From: Fusobacterium_C necrophorum
GTDB taxonomy: Bacteria > Fusobacteriota > Fusobacteriia > Fusobacteriales > Fusobacteriaceae
Assembly: GCF_900104395.1 (NCBI RefSeq)
Contig: NZ_FMXX01000010.1
Direction: 5' to 3' (one strand)
Length of the DNA: 64,000 bases
A model generated the notes under the pieces. That model saw nothing but the letters and a program-made list of their open reading frames with translations. It had not been told where the DNA came from and did no database searches. Each line of letters begins with the position of its first letter. Position 1 is the first letter of the stretch. A program made the translations under genes and the position numbers. Of the stretch, positions 9,184 through 17,134 are shown one piece after another.

Positions 9184-9435
9184 TTAGTATTTTCTTTTAG
9201 TTTCCACTATCTCCTTGATAGTCATTCTGAAATCATCGCCTTGTACTGCGGATCGTTCTCGCCAGTAATCAAACTTGGCACAGGCTATCGCTTCAAGATT
9301 GATACTTCGTTGACTTCTAAAATCGTATCTCTGATTGTTTCTGACAACTTTTAGGAGCTTCAGGCATTCCGCTTCACTTTGCAAAATACCTTGTTTTACA
9401 AGCTCCAAAGTGTTATGAAAATCATTGATTCGCAT
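9184..9435 (-). CDS. Small ICE-type protein fragment (ArdC/methylase N-terminus-like)
   Basis: An 83-residue protein with a good AAGGAGG site. The stretch NNQRYDFRSQRSINLEAIAC followed by AKFDYWRER resembles the N-terminal module of large antirestriction or DNA-methylase proteins of Firmicute conjugative elements, which share a YDF.SQ.SI....A.ACA.FD.W pattern. Those proteins are far longer, so this is probably a cut-off remnant. The likeness is from memory of the family and is uncertain. Confidence 0.35.
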   Translation of the reverse strand: MRINDFHNTLELVKQGILQSEAECLKLLKVVRNNQRYDFRSQRSINLEAIACAKFDYWRERSAVQGDDFRMTIKEIVETKRKY

Positions 9436-9463
9436 TTTTACCTCCTTCTTTTTCTAAAACAAA

Positions 9464-9495
9464 AAAGGTGCTTAGATTTTACTCTAATCACCTTT
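9464..9495 (-). terminator. Hairpin terminator before the 9184-9435 gene
   Basis: AAAGGTG (9464-9470) pairs with CACCTTT (9489-9495), with an inner TTAGA/TCTAA pairing. On the minus strand the stem is followed by a T run, giving a rho-independent terminator. It ends about 30 bases before the ATG at 9435, so it terminates transcription from upstream or acts as an attenuator. Confidence 0.5.
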
Positions 9496-9625
9496 AAATT
9501 CTGTGTATTGCAATTTACTGCAACTTAAATTTTTAGTTGTTCATTCTCACAATCCTCTATTTGATAGGACTTTCCATACTATCTTTGAATAATACTTCTC
9601 TTTTTGCAACTTACCGCAACTTAAA

Positions 9626-9820
9626 TCAAGCCCAAAAAGGAATGTATTTCATATATCTTGGAGCAGTATTCTCATCCACCGGTTTGATGAATTTAGCTTC
9701 TAAGGTGTCTTTGATAATTCTTGAAGCTTTATATTTATCTTTTTCATCGATACCAAATAGTTCTCTGACAGAATTGTTGCTAATTACCTCTCCATTTACA
9801 TATAAAAAACAAGTTTGCAT
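9626..9820 (-). pseudogene. C-terminal remnant of an AlbA_2/AAA-4 type ATP-binding protein
   Basis: A 64-residue frame with SNNSVRELFGIDEKDKYKAS and the ending APRYMKYIPFWA. This matches the usual C-terminus of the large Schlafen-like AlbA_2 ATP-binding proteins (COG2865), which are about 450-550 residues long and often lie in genomic islands. The N-terminal domains are absent and there is no good ribosome site, so this is a decayed fragment. Confidence 0.45.
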
Positions 9821-9854
9821 ATAGCAAGTTCTTACCCTTAATCATAATATAATT

Positions 9855-10886
9855 TTATCTATTTGCTTCTTCAGCAATTTCTGTATATTCTTTTAGTTTT
9901 CTTTGTAATAGGCTCTTATCTATGAGCTTCAATTTATATTCAGATACCATTGTAGGCGAAAGACTTCTGCTTAATGCGAACTCTACTACTTCATCGTCTT
10001 TTGATGCACAGAGGATTACTCCTACACTTGGATTTTCAGTTTTTTTCTTCACTTCTCTATCCAACACTTCCAAGTACAGATTCATTTTACCAATATATTC
10101 TGGCTTAAATTCCCCAATTTTAAGTTCAAAAGCTACTAAGCAGGACAATCCTCTATGATAAAATAACAAATCAATATAGTAATCATGGTTTCCAACCTGT
10201 ACTCTGTACTCATTACCTATAAAGGAAAAGTCTTTTCCAATTTCTAAGATAAAATTCTTCAAATTTTCAAGAATTGACTTCTGAAATTCTGTTTCATTTC
10301 TGATCTTAGGAGCATCAAGGAATTCCAATACATAGCTATCCATAAATAGATTATGCGTTTCTTGTTTTGCTCTCTGTATTGCAGGTAAATTACCTTCCTT
10401 TGAAAGCATATAGCGTTCATAGTATCCGCTATCCATCTGTCTTACCAACTCTCGATGAGTTAATTTTTCCTTAATTGCTAAATTAATATAAAATTCTCTC
10501 TCTTCTCTACTTTTAGCTCCGGACATTATTTTCAAATGATTAGACCAACTCAATTGTGTCAACAGCGTTGACACTTTTTCATCATCTTTGTACAGTTCAT
10601 AAAATTGCTTCATTCTGTAAAGTCCTCTGCGATTAAAGCCCTTTAATTCAGGATAGTTAGTGGAGAAAAATTTAGCTACATTATCAACAAATCCGGATCC
10701 ATAAGATGCTTCCTTAGTTTTTTCACTAATATATTTTCCTATCTCTTGATACATTAAGACAAGCTCTTCATTAACTTTTCTATATGCACGATCTTTTGCA
10801 TTTTCTACAATCCTAACAATTTCTTCAAAAGGATTGTTATTTTTCTCTACATCTATATTTTGTAAAGAATTCTTTTCTTTATCCAT
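9855..10886 (-). CDS. YhcG/DUF1016 family PD-(D/E)XK nuclease
   Basis: A 343-residue protein with an N-terminal helical DUF1016 domain (to about residue 185) and a C-terminal PD-(D/E)XK nuclease domain. The motif YYIDLLFYHR...FELKIGEFKPEY supplies the expected acidic residue D239 and the E254-x-K256 pair. These proteins are common in islands near restriction systems and are thought to act on DNA, but the exact role is unsettled. A GGAGGAG site precedes the ATG. No restriction subunits are adjacent. The gene looks intact, in contrast to the debris on both sides. Confidence 0.85.
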   Translation of the reverse strand: MDKEKNSLQNIDVEKNNNPFEEIVRIVENAKDRAYRKVNEELVLMYQEIGKYISEKTKEASYGSGFVDNVAKFFSTNYPELKGFNRRGLYRMKQFYELYKDDEKVSTLLTQLSWSNHLKIMSGAKSREEREFYINLAIKEKLTHRELVRQMDSGYYERYMLSKEGNLPAIQRAKQETHNLFMDSYVLEFLDAPKIRNETEFQKSILENLKNFILEIGKDFSFIGNEYRVQVGNHDYYIDLLFYHRGLSCLVAFELKIGEFKPEYIGKMNLYLEVLDREVKKKTENPSVGVILCASKDDEVVEFALSRSLSPTMVSEYKLKLIDKSLLQRKLKEYTEIAEEANR

Positions 10887-10921
10887 AAGCTCCTCCTATC
10901 GGTATCTGACATCCAGAATTT

Positions 10922-11235
10922 ATTTCCTACCCTGTATATTATCCTCCATGAAAGTCTTTGAATTAACAATTTGAATATTTCCTTTAAGCATAACAAAATT
11001 TACATAATCTCCATTTTCAACTTCTAATATGTCTCTACTTCTCTTTAGAAAAGTAACTTATCTTTTACAAACAATCCTATCTTTTCCATTACCTTTGACT
11101 TCATAAAATGGAATTCATCAATAAATTTCATATCATCATAGCCTTAACCACTTTCATTCAACAGATAATGTATATAAAGCTCTTTAAAATAGAAGATTTC
11201 CCTCTTTGTATCAAGGTTATGCGCTCAACATGTGA
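10922..11235 (-). pseudogene. Decayed unidentified coding remnant
   Basis: Between the YhcG and nucleotidyltransferase genes the minus strand shows protein-like segments. One frame gives HNLDTKREIFYFKELYIHYL, an in-frame TAA, then MKFIDEFHFMKSKVMEKIGL to a TAA. An overlapping second frame continues as DILEVENGDYVNFVMLKGNI and IQIVNSKTFMEDNIQGRK. Together they look like one gene broken by a stop and a frameshift. I cannot name the family. Nothing else is evident in this roughly 380-base gap. Confidence 0.35.
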
Positions 11236-11268
11236 ATAATTACCCAAACTTGCTACTCATTTTAAAAT

Positions 11269-11577
11269 TCACTTCACACAAACATATTTTTTATCCAGCT
11301 TGTCTATAAATCCAATCTCTTTTTCTTCTTCAAAACTTAAAGCTGTTATATCTACGGGATAGACCGTTTTTTGCTCTATATACTCTTTAATTTCATTTAT
11401 ACTTTTTGAAATATCAGAAGAGAAATTTAAGTATAATAATAAAAGGTCAATGTCGTTTGAATGTTTATCTTGTTTCAATATGGATCCAAAAACATAAACT
11501 CTCTCAAATATACAAAATAGATCTGTATTTTTCTTAATCAAATTAATTACTTCTATTTTATTTAATTGTATTGACAT
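11269..11577 (-). CDS. Minimal nucleotidyltransferase (MNT-type)
   Basis: A 102-residue protein with the polymerase-beta-type nucleotidyltransferase signature: VFGS at about residue 30 and NDIDLLLLY with D42 and D44. MNT proteins often pair with HEPN toxins, which they AMPylate. Here no HEPN gene is seen; instead the start lies inside the last codons of the HNH gene (20-base overlap), so the two are probably translationally coupled. The frame is open 12 codons further upstream, so the start is uncertain; neither candidate has a strong ribosome site. Substrate unknown. Confidence 0.7.
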   Translation of the reverse strand: MSIQLNKIEVINLIKKNTDLFCIFERVYVFGSILKQDKHSNDIDLLLLYLNFSSDISKSINEIKEYIEQKTVYPVDITALSFEEEKEIGFIDKLDKKYVCVK

Positions 11578-12694
11578 ATCTATAAAACTCGTCCATTGTA
11601 AGTAATTTAACATTAAAGTCTTCAGCTAAATCTAGTGCTTCTTTTGATATACAATATTGCCCATTCCAATTATGTAAATTTACAATTAGGCAGTTAGACT
11701 TTGGTGTCATTCTATATAAAAACTCCTTACTTAAACAATATTCATAAACAAAAACTATGTTAGTACCATTTACTTTAATTTCTCTTAACATATCTTGATT
11801 ATTATATTCAAACAATATATTTCTAGAGTTTAAATATTTCAAGGCAAAATTTAAGCTTTCTAATCTAACACCAACTTTTCTAAAACATTTATGATCATAA
11901 TATAATTGCCTTAATCTTGGGGCATCATCCATAAATATTTTTTCTTTATTTTTCAGTAATATATATGGTTTGTCTATTCCTAAAACAACTTCTTCTAGTA
12001 AATCATTATGTCTAAATGTTTTCAACAGTTCTTCTAATGATTCGGTAGATTGCAACATTTGAACACTTATTGGCATAATTCCAAAAATAGAATTTAATTC
12101 TTTTGGAAAAAGTACCACTCTATTTTTTTCTTCATCAAACCTGGTAATTTTAAATTCTTCAACATGAGTTATGAATTTTTTAACAACTTCTAAATTTGAA
12201 TATTCTTGAATTTCATGATTCTGGAATAAATTACTGTTACTATCAAATAACAATTTTAGCTTTTCGTTATTTGATAATATTTGAGGCTCGAATTTATTCC
12301 ATAAACATTTATTATTACTCAGATAATAATTATCATATATACTATGATTTTCATTTAATATGGGTACAACTCTTTCTTTAAGTTTATCAAAAGAGCTAAA
12401 TTTGATACAGAAAAACTCTTCCAGCTCTTTCTTTCTAGTTTTTTTCCATTTCTTAACAGTATCCTTGGTTATAGAATTAGTCTTATCAAATTTTTTATGA
12501 CACACAGGGCATAATATTATCAAATTTTCAAAAGAATTATCTTCTGTTTCATAGTATGCACCAATATGAGCTTTTTCCATGATATCACTATTATTTATAA
12601 ATAATTCTGCTTGGCAATCTGGATTCATACATCGTCCCATGGATTCAGCCCATAATCTACGTTTTACATTTTCAGCGATTGATTTTCTACTCAT
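11558..12694 (-). CDS. HNH endonuclease domain protein
   Basis: A 378-residue protein. Residues 20-70 form a zinc-type HNH domain: C22 and C27, H43 (KAHIGAYYE), N57 (FENLIILC) and C62/C65/H66 (LCPVCHKKF). The remaining 300 residues are of unknown family. The C-terminus (CISKEALDLAEDFNVKLLTM) has the strand-helix flavour of a restriction-like or sensor domain, but this is only an impression. It overlaps the nucleotidyltransferase gene, has AT-rich codon use and lies in a mobile island, which suggests a defence role. Residues are intact, so it should be functional. Confidence 0.75.
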   Translation of the reverse strand: MSRKSIAENVKRRLWAESMGRCMNPDCQAELFINNSDIMEKAHIGAYYETEDNSFENLIILCPVCHKKFDKTNSITKDTVKKWKKTRKKELEEFFCIKFSSFDKLKERVVPILNENHSIYDNYYLSNNKCLWNKFEPQILSNNEKLKLLFDSNSNLFQNHEIQEYSNLEVVKKFITHVEEFKITRFDEEKNRVVLFPKELNSIFGIMPISVQMLQSTESLEELLKTFRHNDLLEEVVLGIDKPYILLKNKEKIFMDDAPRLRQLYYDHKCFRKVGVRLESLNFALKYLNSRNILFEYNNQDMLREIKVNGTNIVFVYEYCLSKEFLYRMTPKSNCLIVNLHNWNGQYCISKEALDLAEDFNVKLLTMDEFYRYVNTIK

Positions 12695-12748
12695 TTTATA
12701 GCCTCCAAATTGTTTATATAGAAATTTATCTCCAAAATTCTTATTAGA

Positions 12749-13050
12749 TCATCTTAAAATATTTCAACACATCAAAAATAACTTCTTCCTTTTCAATTTG
12801 GACTGTGGAACTTTTTGATTCTCGCTCTTTGAAATATTATAGCGTTTCCTAACTTCCAAACAATGCTTTCTCTTCATCTGTTCAACATAAAGTGTAGACA
12901 CTTTAAACTCAAAATTCTCCAAAACATAATTTTGAATTTATTCATAGTCTGCCTTACCCTCTGCAAAGGTAATATCCATCTCCTCAAATGAAAACTTTAC
13001 GCTAATATGCTTTTTTGAATCTAGTTTTAAGAGTAACTTGATTAATTCGA
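12749..13050 (-). pseudogene. RumA-type C-terminal tail remnant, copy 1
   Basis: The minus strand encodes, with an in-frame stop and frame changes, LDSKKHISVKFSFEEMDITF, then IQNYVLENFEFKVSTLYVEQ and YNISKSENQKVPQ, ending near FDVLKYFKMI. This is the C-terminal extension carried by many clostridial 23S rRNA (uracil-5) methyltransferases of the RumA/RlmD type. About 200 bases (12749-12946) are closely repeated at 16879-17066. It appears to be an integration scar. The family assignment is from memory. Confidence 0.55.
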
Positions 13051-13275
13051 AATACAAATATTTATATAATCTTAACTTATTACTATATTTAATCTCTAAC
13101 AAACAAAGTATTCTTATCTAGAATAATTAAGCCCTAAATAGGTTTACAATATATTTTCCCGATTGCCTAAGTTTAATAAATCATATCTTTGTAAAATTCA
13201 TCTGCGATTATAAGAGTATTTCCTTATAAAAACCATCTAAAAAATATTTATAATCAAGTCGTTTCCCTATGATGT
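13051..13275. other. Gap with no recognisable feature
   Basis: AT-rich DNA with stops in all frames between the RumA-tail remnant and the STAND gene fragment. I see no gene, RNA or clear repeat. Confidence 0.4.
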
Positions 13276-14022
13276 TCAATAGTCCTTTAACAAATTTTCC
13301 AACCATTCTATATTAGAAATCGATGGGTTATCTACCACGTCATCAACAAGAGTTGTGTGTGGACACTCAGAACATAATGGATTGTTTCCATTATTCCATC
13401 CGCCATATCCACCATTATTTTTAATTTCTTTTTCTATTTTTCCATTAACAATTTCAAAGTGTAAAGAAGTTTCATCTGCATAGCCAGTATCTGGAATAAA
13501 ACGCTCTGTAAAAGCAAAGTATTTTACCATATTTTCTTCAAGAAACTTGTCGAAATAGTCTTTGCGGATAAAGACAGTTCCACCGATAGGATCTCTATAA
13601 TATGAATTCTTATTGTTGTTACATATTATCACTTTTTCTTTATCTTGAGTTTCCCATGATAAATCCGAAATATTCAATTTTAGATTAAAAAATCTAATAA
13701 TATTCGATGGTGGTAATACTAATGAAGTCCCCTCAAAAACTTCAGATTGATTATTAATATTTTTTACATTCTTGCAAAGCCAAGGTTTTGATTCATTATC
13801 AGGATATGAATTCAGATTGCCAATATATTCTTCCAATTCAATGGTCAGATAGCGAGCACTACCATCATCGTATATTGTTTCATTTTCCGAGGAACAACAC
13901 CACAAATCATATGTATCTTTCCATCTTGTTTCATATTTATCTTCTTCATGTAGAGATACTCTACCAGCCAACATTACCCATTTTTGTTTTTTTAATTCAA
14001 CTGTTTCAAGAAGATGCAACAC
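13276..14022 (-). CDS. C-terminal part of the STAND protein, separated by a frameshift
   Basis: A 248-residue frame from a GTG with no ribosome site. The same frame stays open upstream, reading VQRDVCWVRNIELTRRNVLH, and reaches into the last codons of the 855-residue NACHT gene. A single-base change near 14070-14078 would join the two as ...DYVINSVQRDVCWVRN..., giving one protein of about 1,110 residues. The fragment has GGTVFIRKDYFDKF and NNPLCSECPHTTL, perhaps a small metal site, but no family I can name. It is probably the sensor or C-terminal end of the STAND protein rather than a separate gene. A sequencing error is also possible. Confidence 0.6.
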   Translation of the reverse strand: MLHLLETVELKKQKWVMLAGRVSLHEEDKYETRWKDTYDLWCCSSENETIYDDGSARYLTIELEEYIGNLNSYPDNESKPWLCKNVKNINNQSEVFEGTSLVLPPSNIIRFFNLKLNISDLSWETQDKEKVIICNNNKNSYYRDPIGGTVFIRKDYFDKFLEENMVKYFAFTERFIPDTGYADETSLHFEIVNGKIEKEIKNNGGYGGWNNGNNPLCSECPHTTLVDDVVDNPSISNIEWLENLLKDY

Positions 14023-14062
14023 ATTTCTTCTCGTTAATTCAATATTTCGTACCCAACAAACA

Positions 14063-16630
14063 TCACGTTGTACAGGAATTTATTACATAATCCCCCAGTC
14101 TTTCTATAAAATCTTGATATGTTGGAATTGGTGCTGTAATAATAACATCTTCTCCATATTTCAAAGGATCATACACCTCATATCCAATACTGTTCTGAAT
14201 ATTATTGTATGTTGCAAACTGGTTTGTATAATAGTTGCACATCAAGCTCCCATAATATAATCCTGTTGCAATATCTACACCCTTCATATAAACAGAATGA
14301 TGAAAATCTTCTTCACGAATATTCATAGGTTTTCTATCTGCTGAGATATCGTAATATTTGAAAACACATCTAAAAACTTTTTCAAAGCTTTCCAGAAAAG
14401 AATTCATATCCACTGTTTTAATCTCTGCCATAGGCTCTATCTCTAGCATAATTCTATTTTTGAATGCCATCCAACCGCTGCATTTCCCACCACATACACA
14501 GTCATATTTATTATAAAGATAATTATTTATAGTATTAATTTCATTCTTATCATTTACAAGAAATTTCGTATGCATATCAATATGATCTTTTCCCCAATAT
14601 CTAAATGGTAAGAAGTCTTTATTCATAAGATCAACATAGAATAATATATCATTCAAATAATCAGAGACCTCTGCATTATGTTTAAACTTATATAAATCTT
14701 TTCTATTCCACATAATGAATGAATAAGGCGAACCTAGAAATTGAGCAATTCTCCGAATGCTTTTTGCAGTCAAATTTTCTTGTTTAATAATAATTTCATT
14801 ATAAAAATAAACAATTTTTTCCCTGACTTTTTTTATCTGGCTTAAAACATAAATAATAGCTTCTTGAATATATAAGTCTAATATCGTATCATATTTCGAA
14901 ATAAGCTTTTCAACATATCCATCATTCTTTGAAACAACTTCATATAAAAGTTTCATTGCCAAACACCTAACATCTTTGTTTGGTGCTGCACAACAAAGTA
15001 ATGCAAAATAATAAGCTTCTTCGTCTCTTCTATCTACTCTATCATTTAATGTTGTAAAATATAAGATATTCTTAAGTCTGTTCTTTACTTCATTTTGAAA
15101 ATGATGTCCAGCCAAGGTGTTAGACAATTCGATTATTCTTTCACGTTTTTCGCAATAATAATCAAATAAATAATTAGTACAATTAAATGGTTTGTCCGTG
15201 AATCCTCCCATTATCATTAGCAGTTCACTATGATTAAGTGGCTTGAAATTATTCTTGAATATATTGATATCATTACTTTTAAAATGAACCTTAACCAAAG
15301 TCCTAAAGTCAAGACGTTCTATCAAATCTGTATCTTTTAACAAATTCTTGATTTGTTTATAATCAGGCGTTAAATTGTCGAATATCGCAATAATCAATGC
15401 TTCTTCAAGGCTATACAATGTATCAGCTTTTGATTTTATAATCGAGACTTGTTGCTGATATTTTTTTCCGCTAATATCTTCAAATAGAGATCTAGCAATT
15501 AAAAAATCGGTTAATGAATCAATTGCAAAATAATAATATTTCACACCCTCATAATCATAACCATCCATAAATCCCATTTGCATCATGGATGACAGAAAAT
15601 TATTACCTGTTTTTATTAATGATAATAAATTCTTCTCATCAATTCGTTTCTCAACATTCCTATACATCCATTGTGCAACTCTTTTAGTATCTTTCCATAT
15701 ATCAACACCTTTGCAAGTTAAATTATTCTTAAATGCCCTATTTATTGTGGTCTTTATGTAATGTTCCAAAATATAAGTAATAGACGCAACACCATTTTCA
15801 ATTTCATCCACTATTTTTTCTGATGACAGCACGTTACAAAGCATACTCAATAACAAAGCATTATTTGAATACAAAATATCTTCATATAAGTAGACATCCG
15901 GAACAGGCAATTTAAGTATTTCATCCAGCGCAGATTCAAATGAAACACCTGGAAACTTATATTCATATTCTGATATTTTTTGATACTTTTTAAGAATCAC
16001 ATTATCCATTGAATTTGTTCTGTATGATATTATTATTCGTATTCTTGGATATTCCTTAAACTCCGTTAAAATATCTATTAAATTATTCTGTCCTTCTTCT
16101 GACATTTCATTTATTGCATCAAAAATAAAAACAAACCCTTCATCACTTGCTTTTATTATTTCTTCAACATTAATATTGTTTATATTCTTTTCAAACTTTC
16201 CATATACGCACAAATGCTCAATATTATTCTGCTCCAATTGTTCTTCGAAACATTTTATAAAGTAGCTCTTGCCAATACCTCCTTCTCCTGAAATCAAGCA
16301 AAAACTATGAAGACTCATATATGTTTCTATTTCATACAGGCTTAATCCATACCATGATCCTTTCAAATTCTGTATATCTGATATTTTTTTTGCTATTTCT
16401 TCTAGGAAAGCTGACTTTTCAGAAAAAAATGCATCATACGTTGCCAACACTTTTTCTAAGGATGATATTTCATGTTCTGCTTCCTTATCTTCTTTATATC
16501 TTCTAATTTTCGGAAGTTCTCCCATAAGATAATCCATAAACTCTGGATTTTCCCATTCCATGACATAAGCAGTATTACTAATTGCATTCATTCTATCTTT
16601 TTGATTTTTATTCAATGCTCTGTAATTCAT
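14063..16630 (-). CDS. NACHT/STAND-type NTPase, defence-like
   Basis: An 855-residue protein. A helical N-terminus of about 100 residues precedes a P-loop NTPase with Walker A GEGGIGKS (115-122) and Walker B FIFDAINEM (168-176), followed by the NACHT/winged-helix region (SLTDFLIARSLF) and a long helical repeat region. This is the architecture of STAND sensors used in anti-phage systems such as Avs. No known N-terminal effector domain is visible. The stop at 14063 appears premature: the next frame continues the coding sequence. An AAGGAGG site precedes ATG 16630. It is flanked by two similar RumA-tail remnants. Confidence 0.75.
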   Translation of the reverse strand: MNYRALNKNQKDRMNAISNTAYVMEWENPEFMDYLMGELPKIRRYKEDKEAEHEISSLEKVLATYDAFFSEKSAFLEEIAKKISDIQNLKGSWYGLSLYEIETYMSLHSFCLISGEGGIGKSYFIKCFEEQLEQNNIEHLCVYGKFEKNINNINVEEIIKASDEGFVFIFDAINEMSEEGQNNLIDILTEFKEYPRIRIIISYRTNSMDNVILKKYQKISEYEYKFPGVSFESALDEILKLPVPDVYLYEDILYSNNALLLSMLCNVLSSEKIVDEIENGVASITYILEHYIKTTINRAFKNNLTCKGVDIWKDTKRVAQWMYRNVEKRIDEKNLLSLIKTGNNFLSSMMQMGFMDGYDYEGVKYYYFAIDSLTDFLIARSLFEDISGKKYQQQVSIIKSKADTLYSLEEALIIAIFDNLTPDYKQIKNLLKDTDLIERLDFRTLVKVHFKSNDINIFKNNFKPLNHSELLMIMGGFTDKPFNCTNYLFDYYCEKRERIIELSNTLAGHHFQNEVKNRLKNILYFTTLNDRVDRRDEEAYYFALLCCAAPNKDVRCLAMKLLYEVVSKNDGYVEKLISKYDTILDLYIQEAIIYVLSQIKKVREKIVYFYNEIIIKQENLTAKSIRRIAQFLGSPYSFIMWNRKDLYKFKHNAEVSDYLNDILFYVDLMNKDFLPFRYWGKDHIDMHTKFLVNDKNEINTINNYLYNKYDCVCGGKCSGWMAFKNRIMLEIEPMAEIKTVDMNSFLESFEKVFRCVFKYYDISADRKPMNIREEDFHHSVYMKGVDIATGLYYGSLMCNYYTNQFATYNNIQNSIGYEVYDPLKYGEDVIITAPIPTYQDFIERLGDYVINSCTT

Positions 16631-16878
16631 AAAAACCTCCTTTCTCCAAAATAATTTGTATTTTATTTCATAAGCTCACCATATCTTAAACTACTGTCTT
16701 ATCTACATTTCATATATCGCCCAAAATATCTAAGTGCCTCCATAATTAACTATTTCCTTCTCGGTTGTACATTTAAACTACTTTGAATCCTCTGATTTTT
16801 GATTATTGTAGCTTTTTTCGGCATCAAGATAACACATTCTCTCAACCTTTGAATACATTATTATTTCATATCAGGACA
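16631..16878. other. Upstream region of the STAND gene
   Basis: About 250 bases with no open frame, RNA or strong repeat. It holds the ribosome site of the STAND gene and presumably its promoter, which I cannot place with confidence. Confidence 0.35.
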
Positions 16879-17128
16879 TCATCTTAAAATACTTCAACGC
16901 ATCCAGAATAGATTCATTGGGCACTGTGGAACTTTTTGATTCTCGCTCTTTGAAATATTATAGTGTTCCCTAACAACTAAAACATATTTCTTCTTCATCT
17001 GTGCAATATAAAGTGTAGACACTTTAAACTCAAAATTCTCCAAAACATAATTTTGAATTTGTTCATAAGTATTTCTACTCCCAGCGCTTGTTAATCCATT
17101 TCATTAATTAAACTTCCATACTAATGTG
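16879..17128 (-). pseudogene. RumA-type C-terminal tail remnant, copy 2
   Basis: Directly downstream of rlmD the minus strand encodes EMDLTSAGSRNTYEQIQNYV, then LENFEFKVSTLYIAQMKKKY and HYNISKSENQKVPQC, and, after a frame change, SILDALKYFKMMS. It is the same methyltransferase tail as at 12749-13050 and less degraded. Bases 16922-16962 and 17012-17060 are almost identical to 12801-12841 and 12891-12939. It lies just beyond the rlmD stop, as expected for the end of an element integrated at the 3' end of rumA. Confidence 0.6.
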
Positions 17129-17134
17129 TCATTT

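Noticed and set aside
12749..17066. The repeated blocks as long terminal repeats or a CRISPR-like array
   Set aside because: There are only two copies, they encode a recognisable protein tail with decay mutations, and no repeat-spacer pattern exists.
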